Origin: 34-65-8 sp964516135
GTDB taxonomy: Bacteria > Pseudomonadota > Alphaproteobacteria > Sphingomonadales > Sphingomonadaceae
Reading direction: 5' to 3'
DNA: 64,000 nucleotides
NCBI GenBank assembly: GCA_964516135.1
Contig: CAZEWN010000009.1
Span: 36,749 to 100,748 of the forward strand
In this document: positions 1 through 8,557 of the stretch, piece after piece
Numbering within the stretch: position 1 is the first letter of the stretch
Layout: each line of letters opens with the position of its first letter
Translations under genes and position numbers: made by a program
The notes under the pieces: generated by a model
Told to the model about the DNA's origin: nothing
Databases searched by the model: none
The model's input: only the letters and a program-made list of their open reading frames with translations

Positions 1-1827
1 GGTGCAGAACTGGTCGTAAGTGGCGTCGAGATAAGCCAGCGTCGCGCCCGCCTCGAACCCCGTCGGCGCGCGATAGGCAAGCTCGACCTCGGCCCCCTTG
101 ATCGTTGCCGCGGCCGCGTTGGTCAGCACCGACTGCAGGTTCACGATCTGCTGTACCTGAACGTTCTTGTAGTCGGTGTAGAAAAGACTCGCATTCAGCG
201 AACCGCGCCGATCGGCGAAGCTCGTTTTCACTCCGCCTTCGAACGACCACAGCTTTTCAGGATCGAAGCCGGGCTGGATTGCGAGGAGATTGAACCCGCC
301 CGATTTGAAGCCCCGCGTTGCAGAAGCATAGAGGTTCACATCCTCGCTGGCCTCGTAGTTCAGCACGACGCGCGGCGTGAAGGCGTTGAATGTATCCTCA
401 AGGTCAGGGTTGGCGACAAACGGCGCGCCGAAATTGATCTCGTAACGATAGGCCGCCTTGCGCTTCTCGGTACTGTAGCGCCCACCAATCGTAGCCGTAA
501 GGCGGTCGGTCAGGCGATAACGCAACTCGCCGAACGCGGCGTAGGCGTCCGTTTCCGCTGTCCCGTCGATGGTGATGTAGAATGGCAGGTCGGCCCCGAA
601 CGGGAAGGGCAGCGCGATGAAGCTATCGCCACTTTCGTGAAACAGGAAACCGCCCAGCAACCACTCAAGCCGGTCACCCCCGCCAGATAGCTGAATTTCC
701 TGGCTGAACTGCTCGGTATCGTCCTGCTGGATGTAGTTGACGTAGAAGACGTCCGACCCGTCACCATCGTTCAACCAATTGAACTTGGTCCTCCGATATC
801 CGGTGATTGACGAGAGGGTAACAGCGCCGATGTCATATCCAAGATGAAGCGCTGCTCCGAACTGAGTCGTCTTGAAAACATCGGCATCAGATCCGACCGA
901 GCGCGTCGTTCCTGGCAGGTTCAACTCGAATGCCTGGTTGACCACGCGGATGTTTTCAGGATCGAATGCATCAGCGCCGCCGCCAAAATCGGCGGTAGGA
1001 AGCGCGTCGGGCCGATTGAGATATTTGTAGGCGGGCAGGTTGCTGTTGTCGTTGGTGTTCTCGATGGTCAGGCGGGCAGTGAACGGACCGCCATCATCGT
1101 ACCCGATCTGGCCGCGAAGAGCCCAGACGTCCTTGCTGTCGAGCCGCCCGAAACCGCGATCCCGCGCGGCCGCGTTGGTGTTGCGGGTGAACCCATCGCG
1201 CCAGTGCCCAAGTCCGGCCACGCGCAGCGCAAACCCCTGCGCCAGTGGCACATTGGCAAAGCCGTCGACGCGGATCGCATCGTAATTGCCGTAAGATGCG
1301 CTCATCCCACCGGCAAAGGCGGACGCATCGGGCGTGTTGGGAATCACGTTGATTACACCGCCAGTGGCGTTGCGGCCGTACAGCGTGCCCTGCGGCCCGC
1401 GCAGCACCTCCACCCGGTTGACGTCGAACAGATCGAACAGCCCGGCGGCCGCGCGCGCCACGTACACGCCGTCGGAATGTACCGCGACGCCCGGGTCTCC
1501 AGCGATCGTGTAGTTTTCGTTACCGATGCCGCGGATCCGGATTTGTCCGACAACCGAGCGCTGCACCAGCAGGCCGGGCGTCAGGGTCGAAAGGCTTTCA
1601 GTGTCCTGGATCCCCGCCGCCGCGAGTGTTTCGCCGCCCAGTGCGGTGATGGAAATCGGAACGTCCTGGATGGATTCGGACCGACGCTGTGCCGTTACGA
1701 TGATCTCCGGGGACTGGCCCCCAGAAGATGTCGATGCGGCGGCGGACGCATCCTGCGCGATCGCGGGCTGAGCCGTGGCTCCCGCCAGCAGCGAGGCACC
1801 GGCAAGAAGAAATTCAATGTTACGCAT
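1..1827 (-). CDS. TonB-dependent receptor, 3' end beyond window
   Basis: Outer-membrane ligand-gated porin that imports a substrate using TonB energy. The reading frame is open from ATG at 1827 to base 1 (609 residues), so the C-terminal strands of the barrel lie outside the window. The N-terminus has a signal peptide ending AIAQ|D, then the TonB-box-like segment IIVTAQRR and the plug signatures RIRGIGNE and EVLRGPQGTLYGRNATGG. Barrel motifs include FTPRVVLNYEASEDVNLY and ATRGFKSGGFN, typical of sphingomonad receptors of the 2600-2700 base class. It is divergent from the CoA ligase at 2019, and the two share a 191-base promoter region with the GTTCAC/GTGAAC palindrome. The substrate is unknown; the neighbours suggest an organic acid or aromatic compound rather than iron. 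Confidence 0.93.
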   Translation of the reverse strand, partial: MRNIEFLLAGASLLAGATAQPAIAQDASAAASTSSGGQSPEIIVTAQRRSESIQDVPISITALGGETLAAAGIQDTESLSTLTPGLLVQRSVVGQIRIRGIGNENYTIAGDPGVAVHSDGVYVARAAAGLFDLFDVNRVEVLRGPQGTLYGRNATGGVINVIPNTPDASAFAGGMSASYGNYDAIRVDGFANVPLAQGFALRVAGLGHWRDGFTRNTNAAARDRGFGRLDSKDVWALRGQIGYDDGGPFTARLTIENTNDNSNLPAYKYLNRPDALPTADFGGGADAFDPENIRVVNQAFELNLPGTTRSVGSDADVFKTTQFGAALHLGYDIGAVTLSSITGYRRTKFNWLNDGDGSDVFYVNYIQQDDTEQFSQEIQLSGGGDRLEWLLGGFLFHESGDSFIALPFPFGADLPFYITIDGTAETDAYAAFGELRYRLTDRLTATIGGRYSTEKRKAAYRYEINFGAPFVANPDLEDTFNAFTPRVVLNYEASEDVNLYASATRGFKSGGFNLLAIQPGFDPEKLWSFEGGVKTSFADRRGSLNASLFYTDYKNVQVQQIVNLQSVLTNAAAATIKGAEVELAYRAPTGFEAGATLAYLDATYDQFCT

Positions 1828-1935
1828 GGCCAATCTTCCACCCCCCGATGTCCGACCCACGCCAGTGCTGGCGATGAGCAAAATGACCACAAGCCCTTGC
1901 CAATGTCAATATCAGTTCATGGATATATTTTTATC

Positions 1936-1951
1936 GTTCACTCTTGTGAAC
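1936..1951. promoter_or_regulatory. Inverted repeat, probable operator between divergent genes
   Basis: Perfect palindrome GTTCAC-N4-GTGAAC in the intergenic region between the TonB receptor (start 1827, -) and the CoA ligase (start 2019, +). A third half-site, TCAGTTCA at 1912-1919, pairs with TGAACTGA at 1947-1954 as an 8-base inverted repeat. The surrounding sequence is AT-rich compared with the flanking genes. The arrangement looks like a regulator site serving both promoters. It is unrelated to the TTGTCCGGACAA sites further right, so this module probably has its own regulator, not found in the window. Confidence 0.5.
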
Positions 1952-2018
1952 TGATGTGTCGTCGGTTATTGCGGTTTTGAGGGGTTCCGGCGTCGGCGAC
2001 ACCCATCAGAGGATCGAT

Positions 2019-3536
2019 ATGTCATTGCCTGCTGGATATCGCGCGATGACCATAGCGGGCGGCATACGCGCGGCGCGTGCGCGCGGCGGCGAGCGGATCG
2101 CACTTGAGGCGGGTGCCGAACAGCGCACCTACGGGCAGCTCGTCGACCGGATCGACCGCATTTCCAGCGTCGCGCGCGCGCATTACCGGTTGGAGCCGGG
2201 TGACCGGGTGGCGCTTATCGCGCCAAACCGGATCGACTACGTCGAGCTTGTCGCTGGATTTGCCGATGCTGGCATAATTGTCGCGACGCTGAATCCGCGC
2301 CTTGCGGGTCCAGAGCTCGCCGCGATAATCGCCGATTGCACGCCGCGGCTCGTGCTAATCGACGACGCGGTCGCCCAGAAGATCGCGTCATCGCTCGAAG
2401 GCGGCATACCGCTGGTCTGGCTCGATCGCGATTTCGCTGGTCTGGTGGAACAGGCCAAGCCCCTTGTTTCGGTCCCGCTCGCGGAGCAATCCCCGTTTGC
2501 GCTCGCCTATACTTCGGGCACGACGGGGCAGCCCAAAGGCGTGCTCTTATCGCACCGGTCGCGCGCCTTGACGTTCCAGTCGATGGCGGCCGAATATCGC
2601 TGTTTTGGCGTGGACGATCGTTTCCTGTCGGTCACGCCGATGTGTCACGGCGCGGGGTTCGTGTTCGCATGCGCCGCACTGTTCTATGGCGGCACGACCG
2701 TGCTGTTCGACGGAGGCGACCCCGAGGCGCTACTTCGCCGGATCACGGCGGGCGATGTCACGGGCGTCTTCATGGTGCCAACGCACTTCGCGCGGCTTTA
2801 CGACTTGCCCCAACCGATGCTCGACCGGCATCGTGACCATAACCTTGCCACGATCATCTCGAACGCCGCGGCCCTCCCTCAGGCGGCAAAGGCCCGAACG
2901 GTCGATCACTTCGGCGCGGGCTTGTTGCACGAAACCTATGGCTCGACCGAGGGCGGAATCGTGACCAACATCCGCCCCGGCGACATCCTGCGCAAGCCAG
3001 GCAGCGTGGGCCATCCATTTCCGCTCATGGAGGTGGAACTGCGTCGGCCCGACGGGACCATTGCCGACCCGGGCGAGCATGGGGAGTTGTTCTGTCGTGG
3101 CCCGACGCTGTTCAATGGCTACTGGAACCGGCGCGACGCCACGCAAGAGGCGCTGGTCGACGGCTGGGTGACGGTCGGGGATATCGGCAGCCGCGATGAC
3201 GAAGGGTTCATCACTATCATGGACCGCAAGAAGGATATGGTGGTGACCGGGGGGGTCAACGTCTATCCCCGTGAAATCGAAAACGTGATCGGATCGGTTC
3301 CGGGCGTCAGCGAAGTGGCGGTGGTCGGCCAGCCAAGCCAAGAGTGGGGCGAGAGCTTGCACGCCTTTGTCGTGGCCAGCAGCGGGGCTGAGGCCAACGC
3401 GGATCGCATTATCGGCGCCTGCCGCGCAAGCCTGGCCGGGTTCAAGGTGCCGAAACACATCTCGTTCATTGACGAATTGCCGCGCAACACGGGTGGCAAG
3501 GTATTGAAGTCGGTCCTGCGCGAGCGCTTGCTATGA
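2019..3536 (+). CDS. Class I adenylate-forming acyl-CoA ligase
   Basis: Activates a carboxylic acid to its CoA thioester via an acyl-adenylate (ANL superfamily). 505 residues. The P-loop motif YTSGTTGQPKG starts near residue 164, TYGSTEGG follows in mid-protein, then GWVTVGDIGSRDDEGF and DRKKDMVVTGGVNVYPREIE, with the C-terminal catalytic Lys in RNTGGKVLK. The ATG at 2019 is chosen over an in-frame upstream start at 1956 because AGAGGA lies at 2008-2013. The stop overlaps the next start (ATGA), and two further genes follow in the same way, so it leads a three-gene operon with a SnoaL-like protein and an amidohydrolase. The family fits medium- or aryl-chain acid activation; the substrate is not evident. 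Confidence 0.93.
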   Translation: MSLPAGYRAMTIAGGIRAARARGGERIALEAGAEQRTYGQLVDRIDRISSVARAHYRLEPGDRVALIAPNRIDYVELVAGFADAGIIVATLNPRLAGPELAAIIADCTPRLVLIDDAVAQKIASSLEGGIPLVWLDRDFAGLVEQAKPLVSVPLAEQSPFALAYTSGTTGQPKGVLLSHRSRALTFQSMAAEYRCFGVDDRFLSVTPMCHGAGFVFACAALFYGGTTVLFDGGDPEALLRRITAGDVTGVFMVPTHFARLYDLPQPMLDRHRDHNLATIISNAAALPQAAKARTVDHFGAGLLHETYGSTEGGIVTNIRPGDILRKPGSVGHPFPLMEVELRRPDGTIADPGEHGELFCRGPTLFNGYWNRRDATQEALVDGWVTVGDIGSRDDEGFITIMDRKKDMVVTGGVNVYPREIENVIGSVPGVSEVAVVGQPSQEWGESLHAFVVASSGAEANADRIIGACRASLAGFKVPKHISFIDELPRNTGGKVLKSVLRERLL

Positions 3537-3973
3537 GCATCGTTCCGGCCAATCCCGCGCAGTCCATGGCGCTCGCGTTCATGCAGGCGCTATGGGCCGG
3601 GGACGTCGAAACGACCGATCGGCTGTTCGCCCCGGACGCCCGTTGGGTGTTCCAATACGGCATGCCGCAAGCGCAAGGCAGTGATGGCCGCGTGTGGCCC
3701 GCGCGTGATGCGCTTGCGCGGGTCATCGCGGACCTGTTCGGAAAGTTCGACCCCGCTGGCTTCGTCGTCACACCCACATCGCTTATCGGCGACGGCGACC
3801 TGGTTGCCATCGAATACCAGGCACGCGGCCGTACCAGCCGGGGTCTGGAATATCACAACACTTACGTCACCGTCCTCTCCATCGCGGGCGATCACGTACT
3901 GGAAATCCGTCCCTACAACGATACGGCCCACATGCTGGCGATGCTGGGCGGCGATGAGGAACGCACTGCATGA
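3533..3973 (+). CDS. SnoaL-like / NTF2-fold protein
   Basis: Small protein of 146 residues with the pattern of the SnoaL-like (NTF2-fold) group: an N-terminal helix pair with AFMQALWAGDVETTDRLFA, a strand with ARWVFQYG, a central REGION like DALARVIADLFGKF, and closing strands VTVLSIAGDHVLEIRPYNDT. Members are cyclases, isomerases, lyases or binding proteins, and many have no known activity. It overlaps the CoA ligase stop by ATGA and is itself overlapped by the next gene, so the three are translationally coupled. It may act on the ligase product or its precursor; this is inference from position only. Confidence 0.75.
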   Translation: MSIVPANPAQSMALAFMQALWAGDVETTDRLFAPDARWVFQYGMPQAQGSDGRVWPARDALARVIADLFGKFDPAGFVVTPTSLIGDGDLVAIEYQARGRTSRGLEYHNTYVTVLSIAGDHVLEIRPYNDTAHMLAMLGGDEERTA

Positions 3974-4836
3974 GCGGGTTTATCGATATAGTCGTCAACC
4001 AGTTTGGCCCCGAAGAGGTCTCGGCCGGGCAGACGGGGTTTGATGCGAACTTCATGGACCAGGTCCGGATGCCCCCGACCATGCGGGCCGGCGTCGGACC
4101 GGAGGACTATCTGCGGCTCATGGATGAAGCCGGGGTCGAACATTCGCTGCTGATCGCGGTTCGCGCCGGTCCGCGCGGTTGGAACCATGCCTTCGAAATC
4201 CCCTACGAACAGGTTGCGCGGTGGTGCGACGCGCACCCTGGTCGGTTCAGCGGCCTCGCCGGCGTCGATCCGACCCGGGGAATGGAGCAGCTGCGCGATC
4301 TCGAGCGTGCCGCGCAGCTGGGGTTCGTGGGGGTCCACGCCTACCCTCACTGGTTTGCCCTGCCCCCGGACGCGCCCCGCTGGTATCCCATCTATGCCAA
4401 GTGCTGCGAATTGAGCCTGCCCTATATGCTCCAGGTCGGGCAGAACCTCATCTATCAGAAGGACGTGCGCCTGCCCTCGGTCGCGCGGCCGATCCTGTTG
4501 GATCAGGTCGCGATCGATTTTCCGGAACTCGTGCTGGTCGGCATCCACGTCGGCACGCCGTGGGCAGACGAGATGATCGCGATGGCTTGGAAACATGCCA
4601 ATGTTTACATCGGCCTCGATGCCTATGCGCCCAAGCACCTGCCAGCCTCGCTGGTGCATTACATGAACAGCTACGGCAGCCACAAGGTCCTGTTCGGCAC
4701 CGACTGGCCGGTCATCGACCCGCGGCGCGCGGTCGCCGAGATGCGCGATCATGGATTACGCCCGGAATCATTCGCGAAAGTGATGCGCGATAACGCGCTG
4801 ACCGTCTTCCCGAGGCTCACGGCGCGCATGGCCTGA
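3970..4836 (+). CDS. Amidohydrolase_2 (ACMSD-like) family protein, metal ligands incomplete
   Basis: 288-residue TIM-barrel protein of the amidohydrolase_2 family (decarboxylases, lactonases and hydrolases). The late family motifs are present: GIHVGTPW with His193 and FGTDWPVIDP with Asp245. The early metal-binding HxH expected after strand 1 is replaced by the segment IDIVVNQFG at residues 5-13, and the usual His of strand 5 is replaced in YMLQVGQN (residues 152-159). Family members without a metal site are known to work as lactonases, so loss of ligands need not mean loss of function. Third gene of the operon starting at 2019, coupled by an ATGA overlap. A hydrolytic or decarboxylating step on the ligase pathway is plausible. 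Confidence 0.85.
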   Translation: MSGFIDIVVNQFGPEEVSAGQTGFDANFMDQVRMPPTMRAGVGPEDYLRLMDEAGVEHSLLIAVRAGPRGWNHAFEIPYEQVARWCDAHPGRFSGLAGVDPTRGMEQLRDLERAAQLGFVGVHAYPHWFALPPDAPRWYPIYAKCCELSLPYMLQVGQNLIYQKDVRLPSVARPILLDQVAIDFPELVLVGIHVGTPWADEMIAMAWKHANVYIGLDAYAPKHLPASLVHYMNSYGSHKVLFGTDWPVIDPRRAVAEMRDHGLRPESFAKVMRDNALTVFPRLTARMA

Positions 4837-5000
4837 CTTCCTGTCATCGGCAACCGCGACCGAGCTGCGCTTAGCCGCAAGGCGAACATAATCCCTCCTC
4901 CGCTACGGGAATGCGGCAAGATGGCCTAACGATCATCGCCTACCCACTGGTGAGTCGGGAAATTCCGAACCCCGTGGCATCTGGAATCCAGGAGCAGCGC

Positions 5001-5495
5001 ATGAGCGAAACCATATCCCCCGGACAATCGGTGGTGATCGGCCCGGACGAGGGGCAGAGTCTGTGGCAACCCCTACCCTCGCGCGGCTATGTAACGGTGA
5101 AGCTCACGCCGGAGAACATGCCTTACGACACGTTTTCCTCGGGAATACAGGTACTGCCACCCGGCTGCGAGGTGCGCGAGCACGGGCATCTGCGAAACCA
5201 CGAGCTGATCTTCGTTTACGAAGGCGAGGGGATCGTGGAGATCGATGGCGACATAACCCCCATCGTGCCGGGTTCGACCGTGCTGTTCGGGCGCAATGCC
5301 ACGCACCGGATCGAGAACACCGGTGACCGTGACATGCGGATGTTCTGGGTATTCTTCCCGCCTGGACTGGAAGACTGGTTCAATGCGATCGGGCGCCCGC
5401 GCGCGCAAGGCGATGCGATGCCCGACGCCTTTGCGCGCCCAGACAATGTTGCCGATGTCATGACGCGCATGCGCTTCATGCCGCCCAAGCGCTGA
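5001..5495 (+). CDS. Cupin-domain protein
   Basis: 164 residues with a single cupin beta-barrel. The first cupin motif is recognisable in CEVREHGHLRNHELIFVYEG, giving candidate metal-binding His residues and a Glu, and the second in GSTVLFGRNATHRIEN, giving the second His. The start at 5001 is supported by AGGAG at 4990-4994; an in-frame ATG at 4911 would add 30 residues without cupin similarity. Eight bases separate it from the ornithine-cyclodeaminase-like gene, so the two are probably co-transcribed. Such small cupins are dioxygenases, isomerases or binding proteins. The reaction is unknown. Confidence 0.82.
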   Translation: MSETISPGQSVVIGPDEGQSLWQPLPSRGYVTVKLTPENMPYDTFSSGIQVLPPGCEVREHGHLRNHELIFVYEGEGIVEIDGDITPIVPGSTVLFGRNATHRIENTGDRDMRMFWVFFPPGLEDWFNAIGRPRAQGDAMPDAFARPDNVADVMTRMRFMPPKR

Positions 5496-5503
5496 CCGCG
5501 ACC

Positions 5504-6487
5504 ATGCAGATCATCACCCGCAGCCTGGTCGAGCGGCTGCTGCCGATGCCCGCATGCATCGCCGCCGTGCGCGGCGCCATGATCGCCACGTCGCGCGGCG
5601 AAGCGGAGTTGCCGATCCGCCAGTTCATGCCCGTGCCAGGTGACCGGGGGAAAATGGCGATCATGCCCGGCGCGATCACCGACCCAGATTGCTTTGGTAT
5701 CAAGCTGGTGTGCAAGTATGAACGCCCCCCTGGCGATCCCCTTGGTACCCACGTTGGCATGGTACTGTTGTTCGACAGTGTGCGTGGTGTGCCGCTGGCG
5801 ATGATCGAAGGTTCGTCGCTGACGGGGATCCGCACCGCCGCGGCGAGTGGCCTTGCCACCGATCTCCTGGCCCGAACGGACGCGCGGAAGTTGGCGATCG
5901 TCGGATCAGGTGAACAGGCGATGCGCCACATCGCCGCCATGACCGCGGTGCGACCGATCGAGCATGTCGCCGTGTGGAGCCGCGATCCACAGCGAACACG
6001 CGGCTTTGCCAAGGCGGCGGCTGATCGATACCAGCTCGCCGTCGAACCCGCGCACAGCGTGGGCGATGCAGTTGCTGGAGCCGATATAATCTGTACCACC
6101 ACTTCGGCGAAAACGCCGGTGCTATTCGGCCGCGACCTTGAGCCCGGCCAGCATGTCAATCTGGTCGGGTCCGCGATTCCCACTGCCGCCGAGGTGGATG
6201 CGGAGGCGGTCCGGCGTGCCAGCTATTTCGTCGACTATTTGCCAGCGGCGCAGGCAGCGGCGGGCGAGCTGTTGAAGGCTATCGACGCAGGCGAGGTCAC
6301 GATCGACCACGTGAGGGGGGAAATCGGACAGGTCGCCGCGGGCGTGCTCGAAGGACGCGCGGCCGGTGACGAGATCACGATCTACAAGTCGCTTGGGATC
6401 GCGGCCCAGGATCTGGCGGCGGCATACGAGGTCTGGCGACGGGCCGCAGAGGTCGGGCTTGGCCATGCCATCGAACTGATGGACTGA
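5504..6487 (+). CDS. Ornithine cyclodeaminase / mu-crystallin family protein
   Basis: 327 residues, the usual length of the family. It has the family segment GIKLVCKYERPPG with the conserved Lys near residue 65, GIRTAAASGLATDLLART before the Rossmann fold, the dinucleotide-binding segment IVGSGEQAMRHIAAM, and NLVGSAIPTAAEVDAEAV downstream. Members catalyse NAD(P)-dependent deamination or imine reduction of amino acids and related cyclic imines (ornithine cyclodeaminase, ketimine reductase, alanine dehydrogenase). It follows a cupin gene by 8 bases. With amidase-type genes further right, a role on a nitrogen-containing intermediate is possible but not shown. Confidence 0.9.
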   Translation: MQIITRSLVERLLPMPACIAAVRGAMIATSRGEAELPIRQFMPVPGDRGKMAIMPGAITDPDCFGIKLVCKYERPPGDPLGTHVGMVLLFDSVRGVPLAMIEGSSLTGIRTAAASGLATDLLARTDARKLAIVGSGEQAMRHIAAMTAVRPIEHVAVWSRDPQRTRGFAKAAADRYQLAVEPAHSVGDAVAGADIICTTTSAKTPVLFGRDLEPGQHVNLVGSAIPTAAEVDAEAVRRASYFVDYLPAAQAAAGELLKAIDAGEVTIDHVRGEIGQVAAGVLEGRAAGDEITIYKSLGIAAQDLAAAYEVWRRAAEVGLGHAIELMD

Positions 6488-6716
6488 GCGGCACGGACCA
6501 GCGTCTGAACCAAGCGCCGCGCACGGTGTTTTCGCGTCGGCACGGCGGGGGGGGCGCGGCATGCGATTGAGTACGCTGGTCCGGCGGTCGAGGCGATGTC
6601 GATGGAAGCTCGCATGACGCTTTGGAGAACGGCTATGGTGGATGTGCGTGGCGATGAATTATTCCCGAGGTTTGGCGGCTGGAAGCGTGGTGGGCGCAAC
6701 GCGTCCAGCCCCGCGC

Positions 6717-7529
6717 ATGACTGAAACCCGGCTTGTCGATATCGGCGACGCCGAGCTCCACGTGGAGATCACGGGCACTGGCCGCCCGGTGATACTGGCG
6801 GCTGGCCTGGGCGGACGTGGGGCCTTCTGGCATAACCAAATCCAGCCTTTCGCCGAACATTTCCAGGTTATCACGTTCGATCATCGCGGCTGTGGTTCGA
6901 GCACGCGCGGCCTGTGCGTGACCGGCGTGGCGCAGATGGCGGACGATCTCATCCGGATGCTCGACGAGCTGAACATCGACCGGGCATCGGTCGTGGGCCA
7001 TTCCACCGGCGGCGCGATCGGCCAACACATCGCGATAACCCGGCCCGATCGCCTCACTGCGCTGGTGCTGAGTTGCAGCTGGCCGGGGCCGGACCCCTAT
7101 TTCACCGCACTCTTTACCAACCGGCGCGAGGTATTGGAGAAATGCGGAGCGGAGGCCTATCTCGCCTACGGTACATTCCTTGCCATGCCATCATCCCACC
7201 TCCAGCCTGTCATGCGAGAGGAAGACCCGGGCATCGCCGCGCGCCTCAAGGCGTTTCCCGGCACTGACGTGGAAATGTCACGCATCGCCGCGGTGATGGC
7301 GCATGACTTGCGCGCCCAGTTGCATCGTATCGTGACGCCAACCCTGTGTATCGGGGCGCTGGACGATCAGATCACACCACCGGGTTTCACGCATGAGCTG
7401 GCGGAGCTGATCCCGACGGCACACGCCGTCTTGCTTGATCGGGGCGGTCACTTTGCGCCGATCGCTTCGACCCAGGCCTACAACCGCGCGGTTCTCGCAT
7501 TCCTAGCGGACGGGCAAGGCACGGCGTGA
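6717..7529 (+). CDS. Alpha/beta hydrolase
   Basis: 270 residues with the alpha/beta-hydrolase fold: the oxyanion region GLGGRGAFWHNQIQPF, the turn FDHRGCGSS, the nucleophile elbow GHSTGGAIGQH, the acid in GALDDQITPP and the catalytic His in DRGGHFAPI. The pattern resembles RutD-like and 3-oxoadipate-enol-lactonase-like enzymes, which act on aminoacrylate or on enol-lactones. The start is uncertain: ATG 6717 gives a normal-length protein, while an in-frame ATG at 6642 adds 25 residues; neither has a good ribosome site. It is convergent with the isocitrate-lyase-like gene, 7 bases apart. Bases 6488-6716 upstream show no further gene. Confidence 0.88.
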   Translation: MTETRLVDIGDAELHVEITGTGRPVILAAGLGGRGAFWHNQIQPFAEHFQVITFDHRGCGSSTRGLCVTGVAQMADDLIRMLDELNIDRASVVGHSTGGAIGQHIAITRPDRLTALVLSCSWPGPDPYFTALFTNRREVLEKCGAEAYLAYGTFLAMPSSHLQPVMREEDPGIAARLKAFPGTDVEMSRIAAVMAHDLRAQLHRIVTPTLCIGALDDQITPPGFTHELAELIPTAHAVLLDRGGHFAPIASTQAYNRAVLAFLADGQGTA

Positions 7530-7536
7530 CGCCGGT

Positions 7537-8385
7537 CTAACCGCCGGGGTGCTTCGCGCGCTCGATGAATGCGTTCGCGCCAATGCGATCCGGCGGCTGG
7601 GGGATGGTGGCCGGGCGGGCAAGCAGGCTGGCAAAAGCCTGGTCCAGTGCCTGCCCGACGGCAGCGAGCGGAACCGATGGAAACAGCGCAACGGCATATC
7701 CCATTTCCTGGAGCGTGGCTGCATCGGACACTTCCTCGCCGACGCGAAGCAGGTTGTGCAGGATCGGCGCGCGGCCCGCGACGGCGGCCACGACCCGTTC
7801 CATGTCCGCGCGGTTGGAAAGCGATTCGACGAACACCATGTCGGCGCCTGCTTCCGCGAAGGCGGCGGCACGCCGACATGCTTCTTCGATGCCCAGCATC
7901 GTCATGGCGTCGGTTCGCGCGCTGATCATCATGGCTTCATTTACCCGCGCGTCCTGTGCCGCGGCAATCTTGCCGAGCATTGTTTCGATCGACACCAGAG
8001 GCCGCGACAGCGGCGCGTCGGCTGGCTTCACCTCAACCTGATCCTCGATTTGGATGCCACTCGCACCGGCCCGTTCGAGAAGACGCATCGTGCGCGCCAC
8101 CGCAAAGCGGTTGCCGAACCCCTGATCCGCATCAACGAACAGCGGCATCGTGACGCGGTCAGCGATCCGCGCGACGATATCCGCCGTTTCGGTGATCGAC
8201 AGCAATCCGATATCGGGTCGTCCGAGATGCGCGATAGCCAGCGCGGAACCTGAAACGAACGCGGCTTCAAAACCCGCCTGCTCCGCGCGATAGGCGCTGA
8301 ACGCATCGTAAACGCCCGGCGCGCAGAGGATGTCGGGCGATGACACCAGCGACCGCAGTTGCCGTGCCCGTTCAGAAATTATCAT
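7537..8385 (-). CDS. Isocitrate lyase / PEP mutase superfamily protein without the Cys signature
   Basis: 282 residues with the ICL/PEP-mutase TIM barrel. It starts with PGVYDAFSAYRAEQAGFEAAF (residues 23-43, typical of oxaloacetate hydrolase, 2-methylisocitrate lyase and dimethylmalate lyase), has the Mg-binding strand PLFVDADQGFGN around Asp85/Asp87, and IQIEDQ at 111-116. Methylisocitrate lyases carry K-(K/R)-C-G-H after the EDQ strand. Here the loop reads VEVKPADAPLSRPLV, so the general-acid Cys is absent. The protein may be a decarboxylase, hydrolase or carbon-phosphorus enzyme of the superfamily rather than a lyase. It is divergent from a PrpE-type ligase, which suggests propionyl-unit metabolism. 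Confidence 0.88.
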   Translation of the reverse strand: MIISERARQLRSLVSSPDILCAPGVYDAFSAYRAEQAGFEAAFVSGSALAIAHLGRPDIGLLSITETADIVARIADRVTMPLFVDADQGFGNRFAVARTMRLLERAGASGIQIEDQVEVKPADAPLSRPLVSIETMLGKIAAAQDARVNEAMMISARTDAMTMLGIEEACRRAAAFAEAGADMVFVESLSNRADMERVVAAVAGRAPILHNLLRVGEEVSDAATLQEMGYAVALFPSVPLAAVGQALDQAFASLLARPATIPQPPDRIGANAFIERAKHPGG

Positions 8386-8417
8386 GCCGCGTTATCCCCG
8401 CTTGCGGACGTCGGTTT

Positions 8418-8435
8418 GGCTGCATTCACGCAGCC
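8418..8435. promoter_or_regulatory. Inverted repeat in a divergent promoter region
   Basis: GGCTGC-N6-GCAGCC in the 172-base region between the isocitrate-lyase-like gene (start 8385, -) and the PrpE-type ligase (start near 8558, +). It could be an operator, but a 6+6 repeat in GC-rich DNA can arise by chance. I see no second copy in the other intergenic regions. Confidence 0.25.
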
Positions 8436-8557
8436 TCGTTCGCAGATGTGGCCACGGCCAGCGACGGCGGTAACGTTCTTTGGAGGTATTGTTCGGCTGG
8501 CGGCAATTCCATGGGCTGCCATGGCGTGTGGCATGGGCGTTTGACATCACCGACCGA

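Noticed and set aside
1541..1552. TTGTCCGACAA resembling the operator
   Set aside because: It is one base short, lies inside the TonB receptor coding sequence (VVGQI) and has no flank match, so it is a chance likeness.
6642..6716. Upstream extension of the alpha/beta hydrolase
   Set aside because: The extra 25 residues have no similarity and no ribosome site; ATG 6717 is preferred but not certain.
8480..8557. Upstream frame of the PrpE-type ligase
   Set aside because: It overlaps a GGAGGT and lacks the PrpE N-terminal pattern, which begins near residue 27 of that frame.
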